A stretch of DNA of 64,000 nt from Closterium sp. NIES-65. Its lineage: Eukaryota > Streptophyta > Zygnematophyceae > Desmidiales > Closteriaceae. The DNA lies in assembly GCA_948144175.1 (NCBI GenBank), contig CANXME010002010.1:2368501-2432500 (forward strand), written 5' to 3'. Each line of letters opens with the position of its first letter. Positions within the stretch are counted from its first letter, which is position 1. Position numbers and translations under genes: made by a program. This document shows positions 52,674 to 62,997 of this stretch, piece after piece. The notes below the pieces were generated by a model that made no database searches, had not been told where the DNA came from, and saw only the letters and a list, made by a program, of their open reading frames with translations.

Positions 52674-53117
52674 GACGGCAAGAACAGCAGCAGTAGCGTT
52701 AGCAGCAGCAGCAGCAGCAGCAGAAGTAGCGCGACTCAGCAGGGTGGCGCTGCTCGGCAGGGCGGCGCAACTTGGCAGGGCGGCGCAGCTCGGCAGGGCG
52801 GTGGGGGTGCGGCGGTGTGCTTACCAGGAGCGAGAGGGGGGTAGGGTCGCGACTGGTAGGGCAGGGCCGTGGCGCGCCGGCAGGGCAGGGGTCGCAACAA
52901 GTAGAGCCGCGACACGACTGCAAGGTCAGGGTCGCGTCAGGCAGGGCCGCGACGAGATGGTAGGGTAGGGGCCGTGACGCGACGGCTGCCAGGGGGTCGC
53001 GACGAGGTGGCAGGGCAGGGGCCGCGACAAGGCAGGGCAAGGGCCGCGACGAGGAAGGGCAGGGGGCGCGTTGAGACGGCAGGACCGGGCCGCGACCTGG
53101 CGGCTGCAGGGCAGGGG
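52674..53117 (-). repeat. E8 leader, gag-proximal part
   Basis: CAG repeats (52688-52725), then GGCAGGGCGGCGCAGCTC units and GGTCGCGAC-rich units. AGGGG at 53113-53117 is the left target copy of E9. No gene is seen. Confidence 0.75.
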
Positions 53118-53245
53118 TGTCAGAAACAAGAAGTCATTGAACTACACAACATTGGAGTACAAGTATGAAACACTAGAGTTGTGTACCCCCTAAAGGCTAA
53201 CCCACTATAGCCTACACAGCAATAACACATATATAATGTTTCACA
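53118..53245 (-). repeat. E9 3' LTR
   Basis: 128 bases, TGTCAGAAACAAG to TGTTTCACA. CACCCCCAT (53246-53254), the complement of the polypurine tract, adjoins it. Confidence 0.95.
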
Positions 53246-53274
53246 CACCCCCATAGGCAAAGTGGGGGAGAGCA

Positions 53275-53536
53275 TGTCGAAATATTTTGTCATGTTTTAT
53301 AATTGCTTGTAGTTGTAGTTAGTGTAGTTATGTAAACTTTTGTTGGTGGTGCACCTTATTTTGTTTCTATGCTATATGTACCCCTGAACCTATAGTGAAA
53401 CCACCTTTTCACCAATTTCCCTCTCAACTCACTCGACATTGCTCCTAGGGGAAAACCCGCTCGATACCTAAGTTAGGGCCTAGGCTACTAAGCCTAGGCC
53501 CCCGTTTCTACTCTTAAATTACTTAGACTCTCGACA
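53275..53536. repeat. Solo LTR S, 262 bp, AT-rich
   Basis: TGTCGAAATATT to CTCTCGACA with inverted ends TGTCGA/TCGACA, and GAGCA on both sides (53270-53274 and 53537-53541). It interrupts the 3' untranslated region of E9. It has far lower GC than its surroundings and is unrelated by eye to the other LTRs here. It contains the palindrome-like CCTAGGCTACTAAGCCTAGG. No gene. Confidence 0.9.
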
Positions 53537-53759
53537 GAGCAAGGGGTCACAAGACCAGTCAAGAAAGGCAAACAAGCTCAGGGTGGATCACAACGTCACC
53601 ACACACTCTGAGCACAAGCAAAGGGCCTCTGGGCCAGTTCACATGCAGAGGCATATATGCAACACAAACAGCAAGGTGATCTCAACCTAGCAAAGCAAAC
53701 AAGCAAGTATAGATATATAGAGATCACAGTACAGGCAAAGCCTACAGCAAGTGAGGAAA

Positions 53760-54420
53760 AGTGGGCACAAGCCCTAGCAAAGTGCAAAACGCTGATGATC
53801 ACCAGACTGAAGTGCCTTGGTGAATATATCAGCGGTGTTGGCCTGAGTGGCCACGTAGCGCAGACGGAGCTGACCGCGCTGCTACAGCTCTCGAGCCAGG
53901 AAGTAACGGAGAGTGATGTGCTTCGTTCTGTGCTCCAGTCTGTGCTCCTCAGACAAGGAAATGGCAGCCTTGTTGTCAACATACAGCACTGGAGGAGAAC
54001 TAGGCCGCTCTCCCAAGCCGGTCAGCAGGTAGGTGAGCCAGTGTAGCTCCTGTGCAGCCATGGCTGTGGCGTAGATCTCAGCCTCACAGATGGAGCTGAG
54101 AACAGAAGACGAGCGAGTAGAACGCCAAGAAACTGAAACAGAGCCAAGGCTGAAGGTGTAACCGTGTGACGACCGCTGAGTAGCCTGGTCGTCAACCCAA
54201 GAAGCGTCTGAGTGCCCAATGAGAACAACTGAGCTCCCTCCTCCAAGCACGAGCCCCATGCCTGATGTACTGCACAAGTAGCGCAATACCCTCTTTGCAG
54301 CATCCCAATGCACCTTTCAGTGCCTGCCAGGAGCCACGTAGCGGGCCAGAAGGCCAAGAGGGTATGTTAGGTCAGGACGAGTGCAAGTCATCAGTTACAT
54401 GAGGCAACCAACTAGCTCTG
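53760..54420 (-). pseudogene. E9 RNase H and RT C-terminal part
   Basis: HSDASWVDDQATQRSSHGY, CEAEIYATAMAAQELHWL and KHITLRYFLAREL are open; a stop then precedes the last forty residues, and another (near 54314) lies between this and the RT C-terminal block. Confidence 0.85.
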
Positions 54421-55249
54421 GTTAAGGACCACTCGGCTCTACGGACTCATCCGAAGGCAGAGCTGAGAGCAAGTGACCTGTAGCCAGAGGAGTTGCTTGT
54501 GCTGAGAACCAGGTGAAGCCGAAGCACTGAAGGACCAGCTGCACCATGTGTGACTGAGTCAATGTGATGGTGCGGCGTGCTCCGTCCCGGATGATCTGCA
54601 AGCCAAGGTAGCTGCGCAGTTCACCCAGGTTTGTGCACGTGTGTCTCTTCTGCAGCTCCAACTTCACGTGGGCGAGAGCCTCAGTGTCAGTAGTGGCAAA
54701 GACCAAGTCGTCGACATACACGAGGATGTAGAACGGCGGCAGTGAAGTGTCGGTGCACAAAAACAGCGACGGGTCAGCAATAGAAGGTGCGAACCCAAGA
54801 GCCGCAAGTGTGGTCCTCAGTGTGTCGTGCCACTCACGTGGCGCCTGGCGAATACCGTAGACCGGCCGCCGGAGGCTCCACTGGGTACCAGGAGGAAACG
54901 ACCCAATGAAGCCAGGAGGGCGGCGCAGCCAGATCTCCTCGTGCAGGCTACCCTGCAAGAAAGCTGTTCTGAAGTCAAGAGAGTGAAGCTCGTAGTCACG
55001 CTGAGCAGCAACGTGCCGTAGCACCTGAAGAGTGGTCATCTTTGGGGTGGGGGAGAAGGTCTGAAAGAAGTCTACTCCCTCTCGCTGACTGAAGCCTCGA
55101 GCAACGTAACGAGCCTTGAAGACAGGCGGAGAACCCGGCGGCCGCTTCACCTTGAAAATCCACATGTTACTGACGATGTTCGCCCCAGGAGGGGGAACCT
55201 CGTCAACATAAGTGCCAGTGGACTTCCAGGATGCCATCTCTGCATCCAT
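54421..55249 (-). pseudogene. E9 reverse transcriptase
   Basis: Open for 275 codons: MASWKSTGTYVDEVPPP, FKARYVARGFSQREGVDFF, DFRTAFLQGS (Ser to Arg in motif A), PSLFLCTDTS, YVDDLVFA near 54710 and LRSYLGLQIIRDGARRTI, ending at a stop after ESVEPSGP. The palm looks complete. Confidence 0.9.
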
Positions 55250-55252
55250 GGC

Positions 55253-56090
55253 TTACTGCCACTGAGAGGAGTACTCACCCGTGATCGCCTCAGCATAAGA
55301 GCGCGGGGTTGGGATGTCTGGAGCATCCGGGTCTCCCTCAGGGGCAATCAGCGTGGACACGAGATGAGGCGCAGCGGCTGCAAGACACTCAAGGTCCTCC
55401 TGTCTGTCCTCAAGGACGTCCGTGCCTAGAGCACACTCACCCCCGACGGACAGAGGACAGACAGACTCAGACTCAGCGACAAGACTGACAGCGTAGTCTA
55501 GACGATAGTGAGCAGCAAAGTCGACAAGCTCAGCAACTAGGGCAGACGCAGCAGCAGACTCAAAGGAAGGGTCAGTGACAGCAGTTGCCAGGAGACGCGG
55601 GACAGTAGGACAGGCAGCACTAAGAGAGTCAGACTCCGGGTCAGCAAGGATAGGAAGAGAGGACTCAAGAGGAGACGACAGAGGGACACGTTGCGGAGCA
55701 GTGGAAGGACGCAGAGTCATATAGTGTGTGCCAGGCAAAGGTGGAGGACGCTCACGTTGACCACGGTGCGAGGACGCGACATAAGCGACACAGGACGAGA
55801 CTCAGGCTCACGACGCTCTGTAAGACCGCCTGTCGGACCAGGAAGTGGCGAGGCAGGTGGGAGCTAGGACTGCGATTGGACAGGTGGAGGACACTCTAAG
55901 GAGGGAGGAGGACTAGGAGGAGGCGGCTGACCAAGAACCTGCTGAAGGAGCGGAACAAAGTACAGCCGCGGCCGTGAAGCGTCCCCAGAAGCACCTGCAG
56001 CACCTCCAGCAGCACCACTGTCAGCAGTACCTCCAGCAGCAGGGCGTCCAGCTGGCGGTACCTCAACGCTAGGAGCTCCACTCCTGAGGC
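55253..56090 (-). pseudogene. E9 RT N-terminal flank and remnant spacer
   Basis: MTLRPSTAPQRVPLSSPLES, VPRLLATAVTDPSFESA, DVLEDRQEDLECLAA and IPTPRSYAEAI are open for 161 codons. Further upstream only a short spacer remnant remains, with a frame giving LLEVLLTVVLLEVL; then the leader begins. The deletion that removed gag to integrase lies at about 56090. Confidence 0.8.
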
Positions 56091-56372
56091 TGGGCGGCTG
56101 AGGGTCGCGCGTCCGCCTAGGGGCGAGCGGGGCCTACGAGCGACGGCCTGCTGGGGCTCGCAAGAAAAAATCGGGCCGCCCTAGGTGGCGGTTTTCCTAC
56201 GCACGCTAAAACGACGGGGCCGCGCTCGGGCTGCTAGCGGGCTGCACAAGAGGAGAGCGCACGAGGGCGCACTAGGGGAGAGGCGCACGAGGGCGCTAAA
56301 AAAAAGGGCGCACGAGGGCACCTCTAGCGGAACGGTGGGCCCTTAGGTCTAGAACCTAAGCTCTTAATACCA
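56091..56372 (-). promoter_or_regulatory. E9 leader, box, hairpin and primer-binding site
   Basis: Short GC-rich leader with GGTGGGCCC at 56334-56342, a CTTAGGT/ACCTAAG inverted repeat (56342-56348 and 56354-56360), and a primer site at 56360-56372 reading TGGTATTAAGAGC on the minus strand, one base longer than the canonical site. Confidence 0.75.
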
Positions 56373-56500
56373 TGTCAGAAACAAGAAGTCATTGAACTAC
56401 ACAGCATTGGAGTACAAGTATGAAACCCTAGAGTTGTGTACCCCCTAAAGGCAAACCCACTATAGCCTACACAGCAATAACACATATATAATGTTTGACA
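56373..56500 (-). repeat. E9 5' LTR
   Basis: 128 bases, TGTCAGAAACAAG to TGTTTGACA, four differences from the left copy. Confidence 0.96.
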
Positions 56501-56771
56501 AGGGCCGCGTCTCAGCTGCTGCAGGGTAGGGCCACGACAAAGCAGAGCCACGGCAAGGTAGTGGAGGGCCGCGACGACGGGGCGGGCGGGCCGCTAAGGG
56601 CTGCGACGGTAGGGCGGGCCGCTAAGGGCGGCGACGACAGGGCGGGCCGCTAAGGGCGGTGACGGCAGGACGGACCACTAAGGGCGGCGGAATCGGGCCT
56701 CGACGGGCCGTATGGGTAAGGGAGCGACACGCTGCAAGGGCAGGGCCGCTAAGGGCGGCACTAGGGCAGAG
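56501..56771 (-). repeat. E8 leader, middle part between E9 and E10
   Basis: GGGCCGCTAAGGGCGGCGACG units repeat about five times. AGGGC (56501-56505) is the right target copy of E9. Confidence 0.75.
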
Positions 56772-56897
56772 TGATAAGAAACTAAGAATGAATGCATGGA
56801 GCAGAATGAGGAGTACAAGTAGTAAACCCTAAAGTGTTGTACCCCATATGAACTGCCCCACTACAGCCTACACAGACTACAGCATATATGCCTGGCA
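56772..56897 (-). repeat. E10 3' LTR
   Basis: About 126 bases, TGATAAGAAACTAAG to GCCTGGCA, followed by CACCCCCAT (56898-56906), the complement of the polypurine tract. It has the shared core (GGCTGTAGTGGGGCAG on the minus strand). Confidence 0.88.
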
Positions 56898-57096
56898 CAC
56901 CCCCATAGGCAAAGTGGGGGAGAACAAGGGGTCACAAGACCAGTGAAGCAAAGCAAGGCAAGCTCAGGGTGGATCACAACGTCACCACACAATCCGAGCA
57001 CAAGAGCAAGGCCACAAGGCTAGTTCACATGCAAGATCATATATATAAAGGTAAACAAGCAAGTGCAAGTATAGATAGAGTACAGTAAAAACAAGG
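56898..57096 (-). promoter_or_regulatory. E10 polypurine tract and 3' untranslated region
   Basis: CACCCCCATAGGCAAAGTGG next to the LTR, then GTCACAAGACCAGTG and TATATATAAA, as in the other copies. Confidence 0.82.
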
Positions 57097-57596
57097 TCAA
57101 GATATGAGCAAGTGAGGCCAAGTAGGCACAAGACCTAGCATAGCACAGAAGCGCTGATGATCACAAGGTGAAAGGGCCTTGGTAAAGATATCAGCAGTGT
57201 TGGCCTCAGAGGCCACGTAGGTAAGGCGGAGCTGACCACGCTGCTGCAGCTCACGAGCCAAGAAGTAGCGAAGAGCAATATGCTTCGTTCTGTGCTCCAG
57301 TCTGTGCTCCCGACACAAGGCCAGCATGGCCTTGTTGTCTACGTACGGAACTGGAGGAGAACAAGGCGGCTCTCCTAGGTCAGTCAGGAGGTAGGTGAGC
57401 CAGCGTAGCTCCTGTGCAGCCATGGCCCCCGCGTAGATCTCAGCCTCACAGCAGGAGGTGAAAACAGAAGACGAGCGGGTAGACCGCCACGAAACAGAGC
57501 CGGAGCCAAGGCTGAAGGTGTAACCCTACGTAGCCTGGTCGTCAGCCCAAGAAGCGTCTGCGTGACCTGTAAGGACCACTCGACGTCGCCCTCCAA
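57097..57596 (-). pseudogene. E10 RNase H
   Basis: MAAQELRWLTYLLTDLG to the end at 57097 is open, with KHIALRYFLARELQQRGQ and DIFTKALSPCDHQRFC. A small deletion near 57525 (after DDQAT) shifts it against the RT frame. Confidence 0.87.
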
Positions 57597-58494
57597 GCAC
57601 TAGCCCCATGCCCGACGTACTGCACACGTAGCGCCACACCCTCTTCGCTGCAGCCATGTGCTCTGGTTGGTGTCTCCCAAGAGCAACATAGCGTGCCAAG
57701 ATGCTAAGAGGGTATGCAAGGTCAGGTCGTGTGCAGGTCATCAGGTACATGAGGCAGCCAACAAGCTCTGGGTACGGGCCACTTGGCTCTACGGACTCAT
57801 CCGAAGGCAGAGCTGAGAGCAATTGGCGAGTAGACAGAGGAGTGGCCTGAGGCGAGGAGTACGTGAAGCCGAAGCGCTGAAGGACCTGCTGCACCATGTG
57901 TGACTGAGTCAGGGTAATGGTGCGATGTGCTCTGTACCGGATGATCTGCAAGCCAAGGTAGCTGCGCAGTTCACCCAGGTCTGTGCACGTGTGTCTCTTC
58001 TGCAGCTCGGACTTCACGTGGGCGAGTCCAGCAGTGGCAAAGACCAAGTCGTCGACGTACACGAGGATGTAGAACGGCGGCAAAGAAGTGTTGGTGCGTA
58101 GAAACAGCGACGGGTCGGCAGTAGAAGGAGCAAACCCAAGAGCCGCAAGTGTAGTCCTCAGTGTGTCGTGCCACTCACGGGGCGCCTGGCGGAGACCGTA
58201 GACTGGCCGCCGGAGGCTCCACTGGGTACCAGGAGGAAACGACCCAGTGAAGCCAGGAGGGCGGCGCAGCAAGATCTCCTCGTGCAAGCTGCCCTGCAGG
58301 AAAGCAGTGCTGAAGTCAAGAGAGTGAAGCTCGTAGTCGCGCTGAGCGGCTATGTGCAGCAGCACCCGAAGAGTGGTCATCTTTGGGGTGGGAGAGAAGG
58401 TCTGAAGGTCTGCCGCTGACTGAAGCCTCAAGCCACGTAACGCGCCTTGAAGACAGGCGGAGAACCCGGCGGCCGCTTCACCCTGAAGATCCAC
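57526..58494 (-). pseudogene. E10 reverse transcriptase
   Basis: DFSTAFLQGS, PPGFTGSFPPGTQWSLRRP, YVDDLVFA near 58060 with four residues missing directly after it (VFATAGLAH against VFATADTAGLAY in E3), YLMTCTRPDLAYPLS and HADASWADDQAT. A short deletion near 58405 removed the FSQRQGVDYF block. Motif A and the YVDD box are intact. Confidence 0.88.
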
Positions 58495-59230
58495 ACGCCA
58501 CTAACGATGTTCGCCCCAGGTGGGGGAACCTCGTCAACGTAGGTGCTTGTGGACTTCTAGGAAGCCATCTCTGCGTCCATGGCCGACTGCCACTGAGAGG
58601 AGTAGGTACCCTCGATCGCCTCAGCGTACGATCGAGGAGTCGGGATGTCTCGTGCATCCGGGTCTCCCTCAGGGGCAATCAGCGTGGACACGAGATGGGG
58701 CAAAGCAGCAGCAAAGCACTGAAACTCCTCCTGCCTGTCCTCAAGGACGTCCGTGCTAAGAGCACACTCACCCCCGACAGACAGAGGACAGACAGACTCA
58801 GACTCAGCAACGAGACTAGCAGCGTAGTCTAGACGACAGCGAGCAGCGAAGTCAACAAGCTCAGCAACTAGGGCACACGCAGCAGTGGACTCAAAGGAAG
58901 GGTCCGTGACAACAGTAGCCAGGAGACGCGTTACAGAAGGACTAGCAGCACGAATAGAGTCAGACTCCGGGTCAGCAAGAGTAGGAAGATAGGACTCAGG
59001 AGGAGACGGCAACGGGACACGCAGAGGAGCAGTGGAAGGACGCAGCGCCATCTAGTCCCGTAGGAGGACGCGTACGCGCAGTACGACCACTAGTGCAAGC
59101 AGCACGAACAGGTGACGCAGGAGGAGACGCAGGCTCACGACGCTCTACAAGACCTCCTGTAGGACCAGTATAGGGAGAAGGAGTAGGTAGAGGGGAGAAG
59201 GGCTGTAACTGTGACTGCGACAGGACAAGC
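58495..59230 (-). pseudogene. E10 RT N-terminal flank
   Basis: MALRPSTAPLRVPLPSPPES, VTRLLATVVTDPSFEST, DVLEDRQEEFQCFAA, DIPTPRSYAEAIEG and MDAEMAS, then a TAG before the next block. Open for 164 codons. Confidence 0.83.
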
Positions 59231-60240
59231 TGTGGACACTCTAAGGGAGGAGCAGGACCACTAGAGGGCGGGAGACCAAGAACCTGCTCCAGGAGCGGAA
59301 CGAAGTACGGCCTCGGCCGCGCAGCGCCTTCAGAACAAGCAAGGACAGCACCAGTACACCCAGCGGCAGCACCAGTGCCAGCAGCAGCTCCAGCTCCAAC
59401 AGCGCCAACTCCAGCACCCTCAGAAGCACTAGCGCCAGCAGCACCGCCAGCGCCAACACCCCTAGCAGCTCCAGCTCCAGCAGCTCCAGCTCCAGCAGCA
59501 CCAGCTCTAGTAGGACGGTCAGCTCCAGCAGCCTTAGCAGCACCCCTAGACGCACCAGCGCCAGTAGAAACACCAGCGCCAACACCCCCAGCAGCTCCAG
59601 GACCGCGAGTACGAGCACCTCTGGGACCAGCAGCAACAGTAGCACCTCCAGCTCTAGCAGCACTTCTCTAGCGGCGGCCAAACCTCTCGCGCAGCTCCTG
59701 TGGAGAGAGTGGCCCCCGCCTCGACGAAGCACCGCCAGCGGCCACACAAGCAGACCCAGCGCCCCCAAGCTCCGCACCCCTAGGCTCCGCACCCTCAGAC
59801 CCAGCACCCCCAGGCTCAGCACCCCAAGACTCAGCACCCCTAGTCTCAGCACCCCCAGACTCAGCACCTCCAGACCCGGCACCCGCAGGCTCAGCACCTC
59901 TAGCAGCACCAGAGTCAACAGCTACCTCGACAGGCTCGACTGTGTCTACCTGGGACACACCTGACGGGGCAGGACCCTGAAGGGGGAGGGGGTCTACTGG
60001 GGGAGGACGTGGCGCAAGGAAGAGCTGCGGCGGGGGGAGGGGCGCAGTGCGGTAGGGGAAGAGACGGTAGTAAGGCACCGACTCGTCAAAGGTGACGTCC
60101 TGGGAGGACAGAACACGGCGCGAGGTGAGGTGGTAAAAGTGCCACCCATGCGCGTCAGGGGGGAAGCCAAGGAAGACGCAGGGAACAGCACGGGGGGACA
60201 GCTTGTCCGCAGACAAGTCGCGGACAAACGCCCGAGATCC
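59231..60240 (-). pseudogene. E10 integrase C-terminal end and spacer
   Basis: MSADKLSPRAVPCVFLGFPP to GVSQVDTVEPVEVAV, GGAESGGAETRGAESWGAE repeats and SPQELRERFGRR near 59680, then Ala- and Gly-rich readings to 59240. The TGA at its upstream border falls at the Trp of FRVWGSRAF. Confidence 0.8.
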
Positions 60241-60720
60241 TCAGACCCGAAACGCAGACGCATCGCCAACCTTCCCCGTCCACCGCAAGGCGGGGGAGGT
60301 CTCTGGCAAGGAGACCCGGGGCTGAAGGTTGAGCTGATGCGCGGCGTACTGACCCGCAAACGGCCACAGAAAATGGGGGGCAGCCGCATGCATCATGGAC
60401 GTACGAGCGACGTCTATGACCATGCCAATGCGGCGCTCAGCAATCCCATTTTGCTGTGGAGAGGCCGGAAGCGTGAAGGTCTGGCGGATGCCCTGTGCAC
60501 GACAGAAGGCTCCCACACGGGCAGAGGAAAACTCCCCGCCTCCGTCCGAGTGCAGACGTAGAGCAGGAAAGTCCGAGCCGAAACTCTCTCGGAGCTGGAG
60601 ACGAGCTGCGCGGATCCAGTCGATCAACACCTCAGTGACTTCACCCTTGCTGCGCAAGGGGAAGACTGTGGTGTAACGCGAGTAGTCGTCAACCACCAGC
60701 AGGAATTACCGCTCGTGCCC
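60241..60720 (-). pseudogene. E10 integrase core
   Basis: VDDYSRYTTVFPLRSKGEV, EVLIDWIRAARLQLRESFG, LRLHSDGGGEFSS (DRGG to DGGG) and SPQQNGIAERRIG with the Glu are open to FRV, where TGG has become TGA. The first block HMDVWGPA lies in a neighbouring frame near 60750. Confidence 0.86.
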
Positions 60721-61500
60721 CTGCCCACGGACGCGGGCGGGGCCCCAGACGTCCATGTGGAGGGTCTGTAGCGGAGCCTCTGTCGGAGGAAACTCGGAGG
60801 AGTGAGGGGCGGCGCGCTGTCGCCCCTCGACGCAGGGGACGCAGGTAGGGCCAGGCCCCGGAGGTAGGGGAGGGAGAGAGCGAGGGAGACCAGAGACAAG
60901 GACACGGTAGGCCATGCCTCAGAGACGAGGCAGGGAGGGGTGACCAAGGCGGTGGTGCCAGAGGAGAGTCTGGTGGGACAGTAGACGACACGAGCAGGGA
61001 GTAGACTCAGGTCAGACCTGGACACTGCAGCAAACACCTGACTTGACACAGCTACCTGGGCAGACTCAGCACCCGGAGGAGACTCAGTAGTAAGGGTGTA
61101 CAGGCTCGACCCTGGCCGACGGGTGAACGTGGCCAAGTGTCGGCCTGTCCGAGCACATGTGCAGTGGGTCACTCGCTGACTCGCATGAGTGAACTGGTCA
61201 ACCCCCCTATCCTGTAGGTCCGCTCCACTCACCAAGTTCGTAGAGAACGAGGGGAGGTAGAGACCAGACAGGGTGCCAGAGGGGGCTGCCGGGCACGGTA
61301 AGACAGTGGAGAAGCTAGCAAGGACAGGACCCCCAGACGGGTCCGCCAGGGAGACTGCAACGGGTCAACTAAGCGGCGTAAGAGTGGTGCGGTCTCAAAA
61401 GAAGTAGCATGACGCACCCGAGTCAAGGGTGAAGGTGTGTAAGGTCTGAGCCGACGTAGTACCCGAGAGAGCAAACTCACCTGCACCTAGGGCAGCAGAC
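60721..61500 (-). pseudogene. E10 protease and pre-integrase region
   Basis: LHTFTLDSGASCYFF near 61420 (the usual SRSFF is changed) ends at a stop, LYLPSFSTNLVSGADL follows, then TGRHLATFTRRPGSSLYTL, a shift, LLWHHRLGHPSLPRL-like and CVPCVEGRQRAAPHSS. At least three breaks. Confidence 0.83.
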
Positions 61501-62997
61501 GCACTAGCACCTGGGCTAGCAGATGCAGTAGCACCTAGAGTAGCAGCCTCACCAGCACCTAGAGCAATGGCCTCAATGCCTGGGTCAGGCGGTACACACA
61601 GGTAATAGTCACCCTCAACACTAGTAGTCACAGAATCCCTGGCAGCAAGGATAGCATCATAGTCAAGATCAAAGATGGCAACCCCCGCCCTAGACAGATC
61701 TCCCCAGCGAGGGATCTCAGACGCCTCAGGGAACTGGTGATGCCATGCGTCCGTCAGGCTACCGAAGCAGCGCTAGGTGGAGTGCGGGCCCCCACACTGC
61801 TCACCAGCTCGGTCACCGGTACGGAGGACGTAAGTGCAGGGACCAGTACCCCCACCGCACTGACTCGCAGTGTTCCACTCACGAAGCTGCTGAGGGGATA
61901 GGGTCACACCACTCCGCTGCTGCTGGCGCGGACCACCACCTGAGCCACTCCTCTGCGCAGAGTCGCGACCCGCTCCACCAACGCCGCCGCCGCCGCCGCC
62001 GCCGCCGCCGCTGCCTCCGCTGCCTCCTCCACCTCCGCCTCCTCCACCACCTCCGCCGCCTCCGCTCCCTCCGCCACCACCGCCGCCTCCTCCGCCTCCA
62101 CTGCTGCCGCCGCCGCCGCCACCCTCGCCACCACCCCCACCCCCTCCACTGCCTCCACCACCACCTCCACTGCCCCCGGCAGCCCCTCCAGCGCCCTTGC
62201 CCCCCTTGCCCTTGCCGGTGCGGCGTCTCCCGCTAGGGGCAGACGCAGCGCCGACCGACTCAAAACCAACGAGGTCGGCCGCAGCAGCAGAAGCAACAGA
62301 GGGCAAGAGGGGGGAGGGGGAACACACCTCAAAGACGGGGGTGCGAGGGTCACCACGAGAGGCTCCTACAGCGACGATGCTCTTCTCTGCTGCTAGGAGG
62401 CCCTTCTCGAGGAGGTCAACGGTGAGAGTGGTGGGGCAAACTGAGAGGAAGTGGTCCCTGACTACGCGAAGAGAGTTAGGGAGCCGGGTGACTATGTAGT
62501 AGAGGGTGATGTACATGGGGGGGGGGGGGGGGGGGGTTCTTGGAGTAGAACTCAGCAGGAAGCGCAGCGCGGTAGCGAGTGTCACTAGTGCGGAGGTGCG
62601 TAATGAGGTCAGCGACTGTGGGAAAGGTAGCAAGGTTAGGGAAGAGGTACGGTAGCATGAGGCGGCTCAGTGCACCAGTGGTAGGGGAAGAGTAGTGTGC
62701 AACTACAGCGTTGTACAAGGTCTAAGCACTCTTATACTGGCTTAAGTGTGCACGCTCAGTGGTCGGTAAATGGCGACGCACAGCAAGGCGAGCAGCAGCA
62801 TCGCGTGTGGCCCACTGTGAGCGAGCAGTGCTGTCAGCAGTAGCAGGCGGGGCAGGAGAGACACCAGAGGTGAGATCGATCAGAGAGAGTCCGTCTGCCT
62901 TATCGCACTAGAGAAACAGCTGGAGGTCATCGACCCAGACCTCAAAGTCAACGGCACGGCCCTCAGCATCAAAAGTAAGGACACTGGGGGTAGCCAT
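61501..62997 (-). pseudogene. E10 gag
   Basis: The ATG at 62997 gives MATPSVLTFDAEG; stops occur near 62910 and 62725. The capsid domain (LPYLFPNLATF, VADLITHLRTSDTRYR) runs into a 20-base C run (62517-62536) that shifts the frame. MYITLYYIVTRLPNSLRVV to GRRRTGKGKGGKGAGG continues into a polyglycine linker, SPQQLREWNTASQ (Tyr to Asn), the Cys/His cluster and a stop near 61773; the ALGASASA repeats and GDYYLCVPPDPGIE follow. Confidence 0.84.

Larger units (their letters stand above)
53118..56500 (-). mobile_element. E9, shortened Ty1/copia copy with RT-RNase H only
   Basis: 128-base LTRs (4 differences) with primer site and polypurine tract, flanked by AGGGG and AGGGC. Inside are only RNase H, RT, the RT N-terminal flank and a scrap of spacer; gag, protease and integrase are missing. 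Without solo LTR S the copy is about 3.1 kb. It was mobilised or deleted in this form; the intact LTR pair does not say which. Confidence 0.95.
46538..56771 (-). mobile_element. E8, Ty1/copia element, split by E9 and E10, 5' LTR outside
   Basis: A partial 3' LTR at the left is followed by RNase H, RT, integrase, protease and gag up to 52673, then a leader broken by E9 (53118-56500) and E10 (from 56772). The leader continues at 56506-56771. The 5' LTR must lie right of the window. The coding region carries a deletion in RT and several shifts. Confidence 0.83.
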
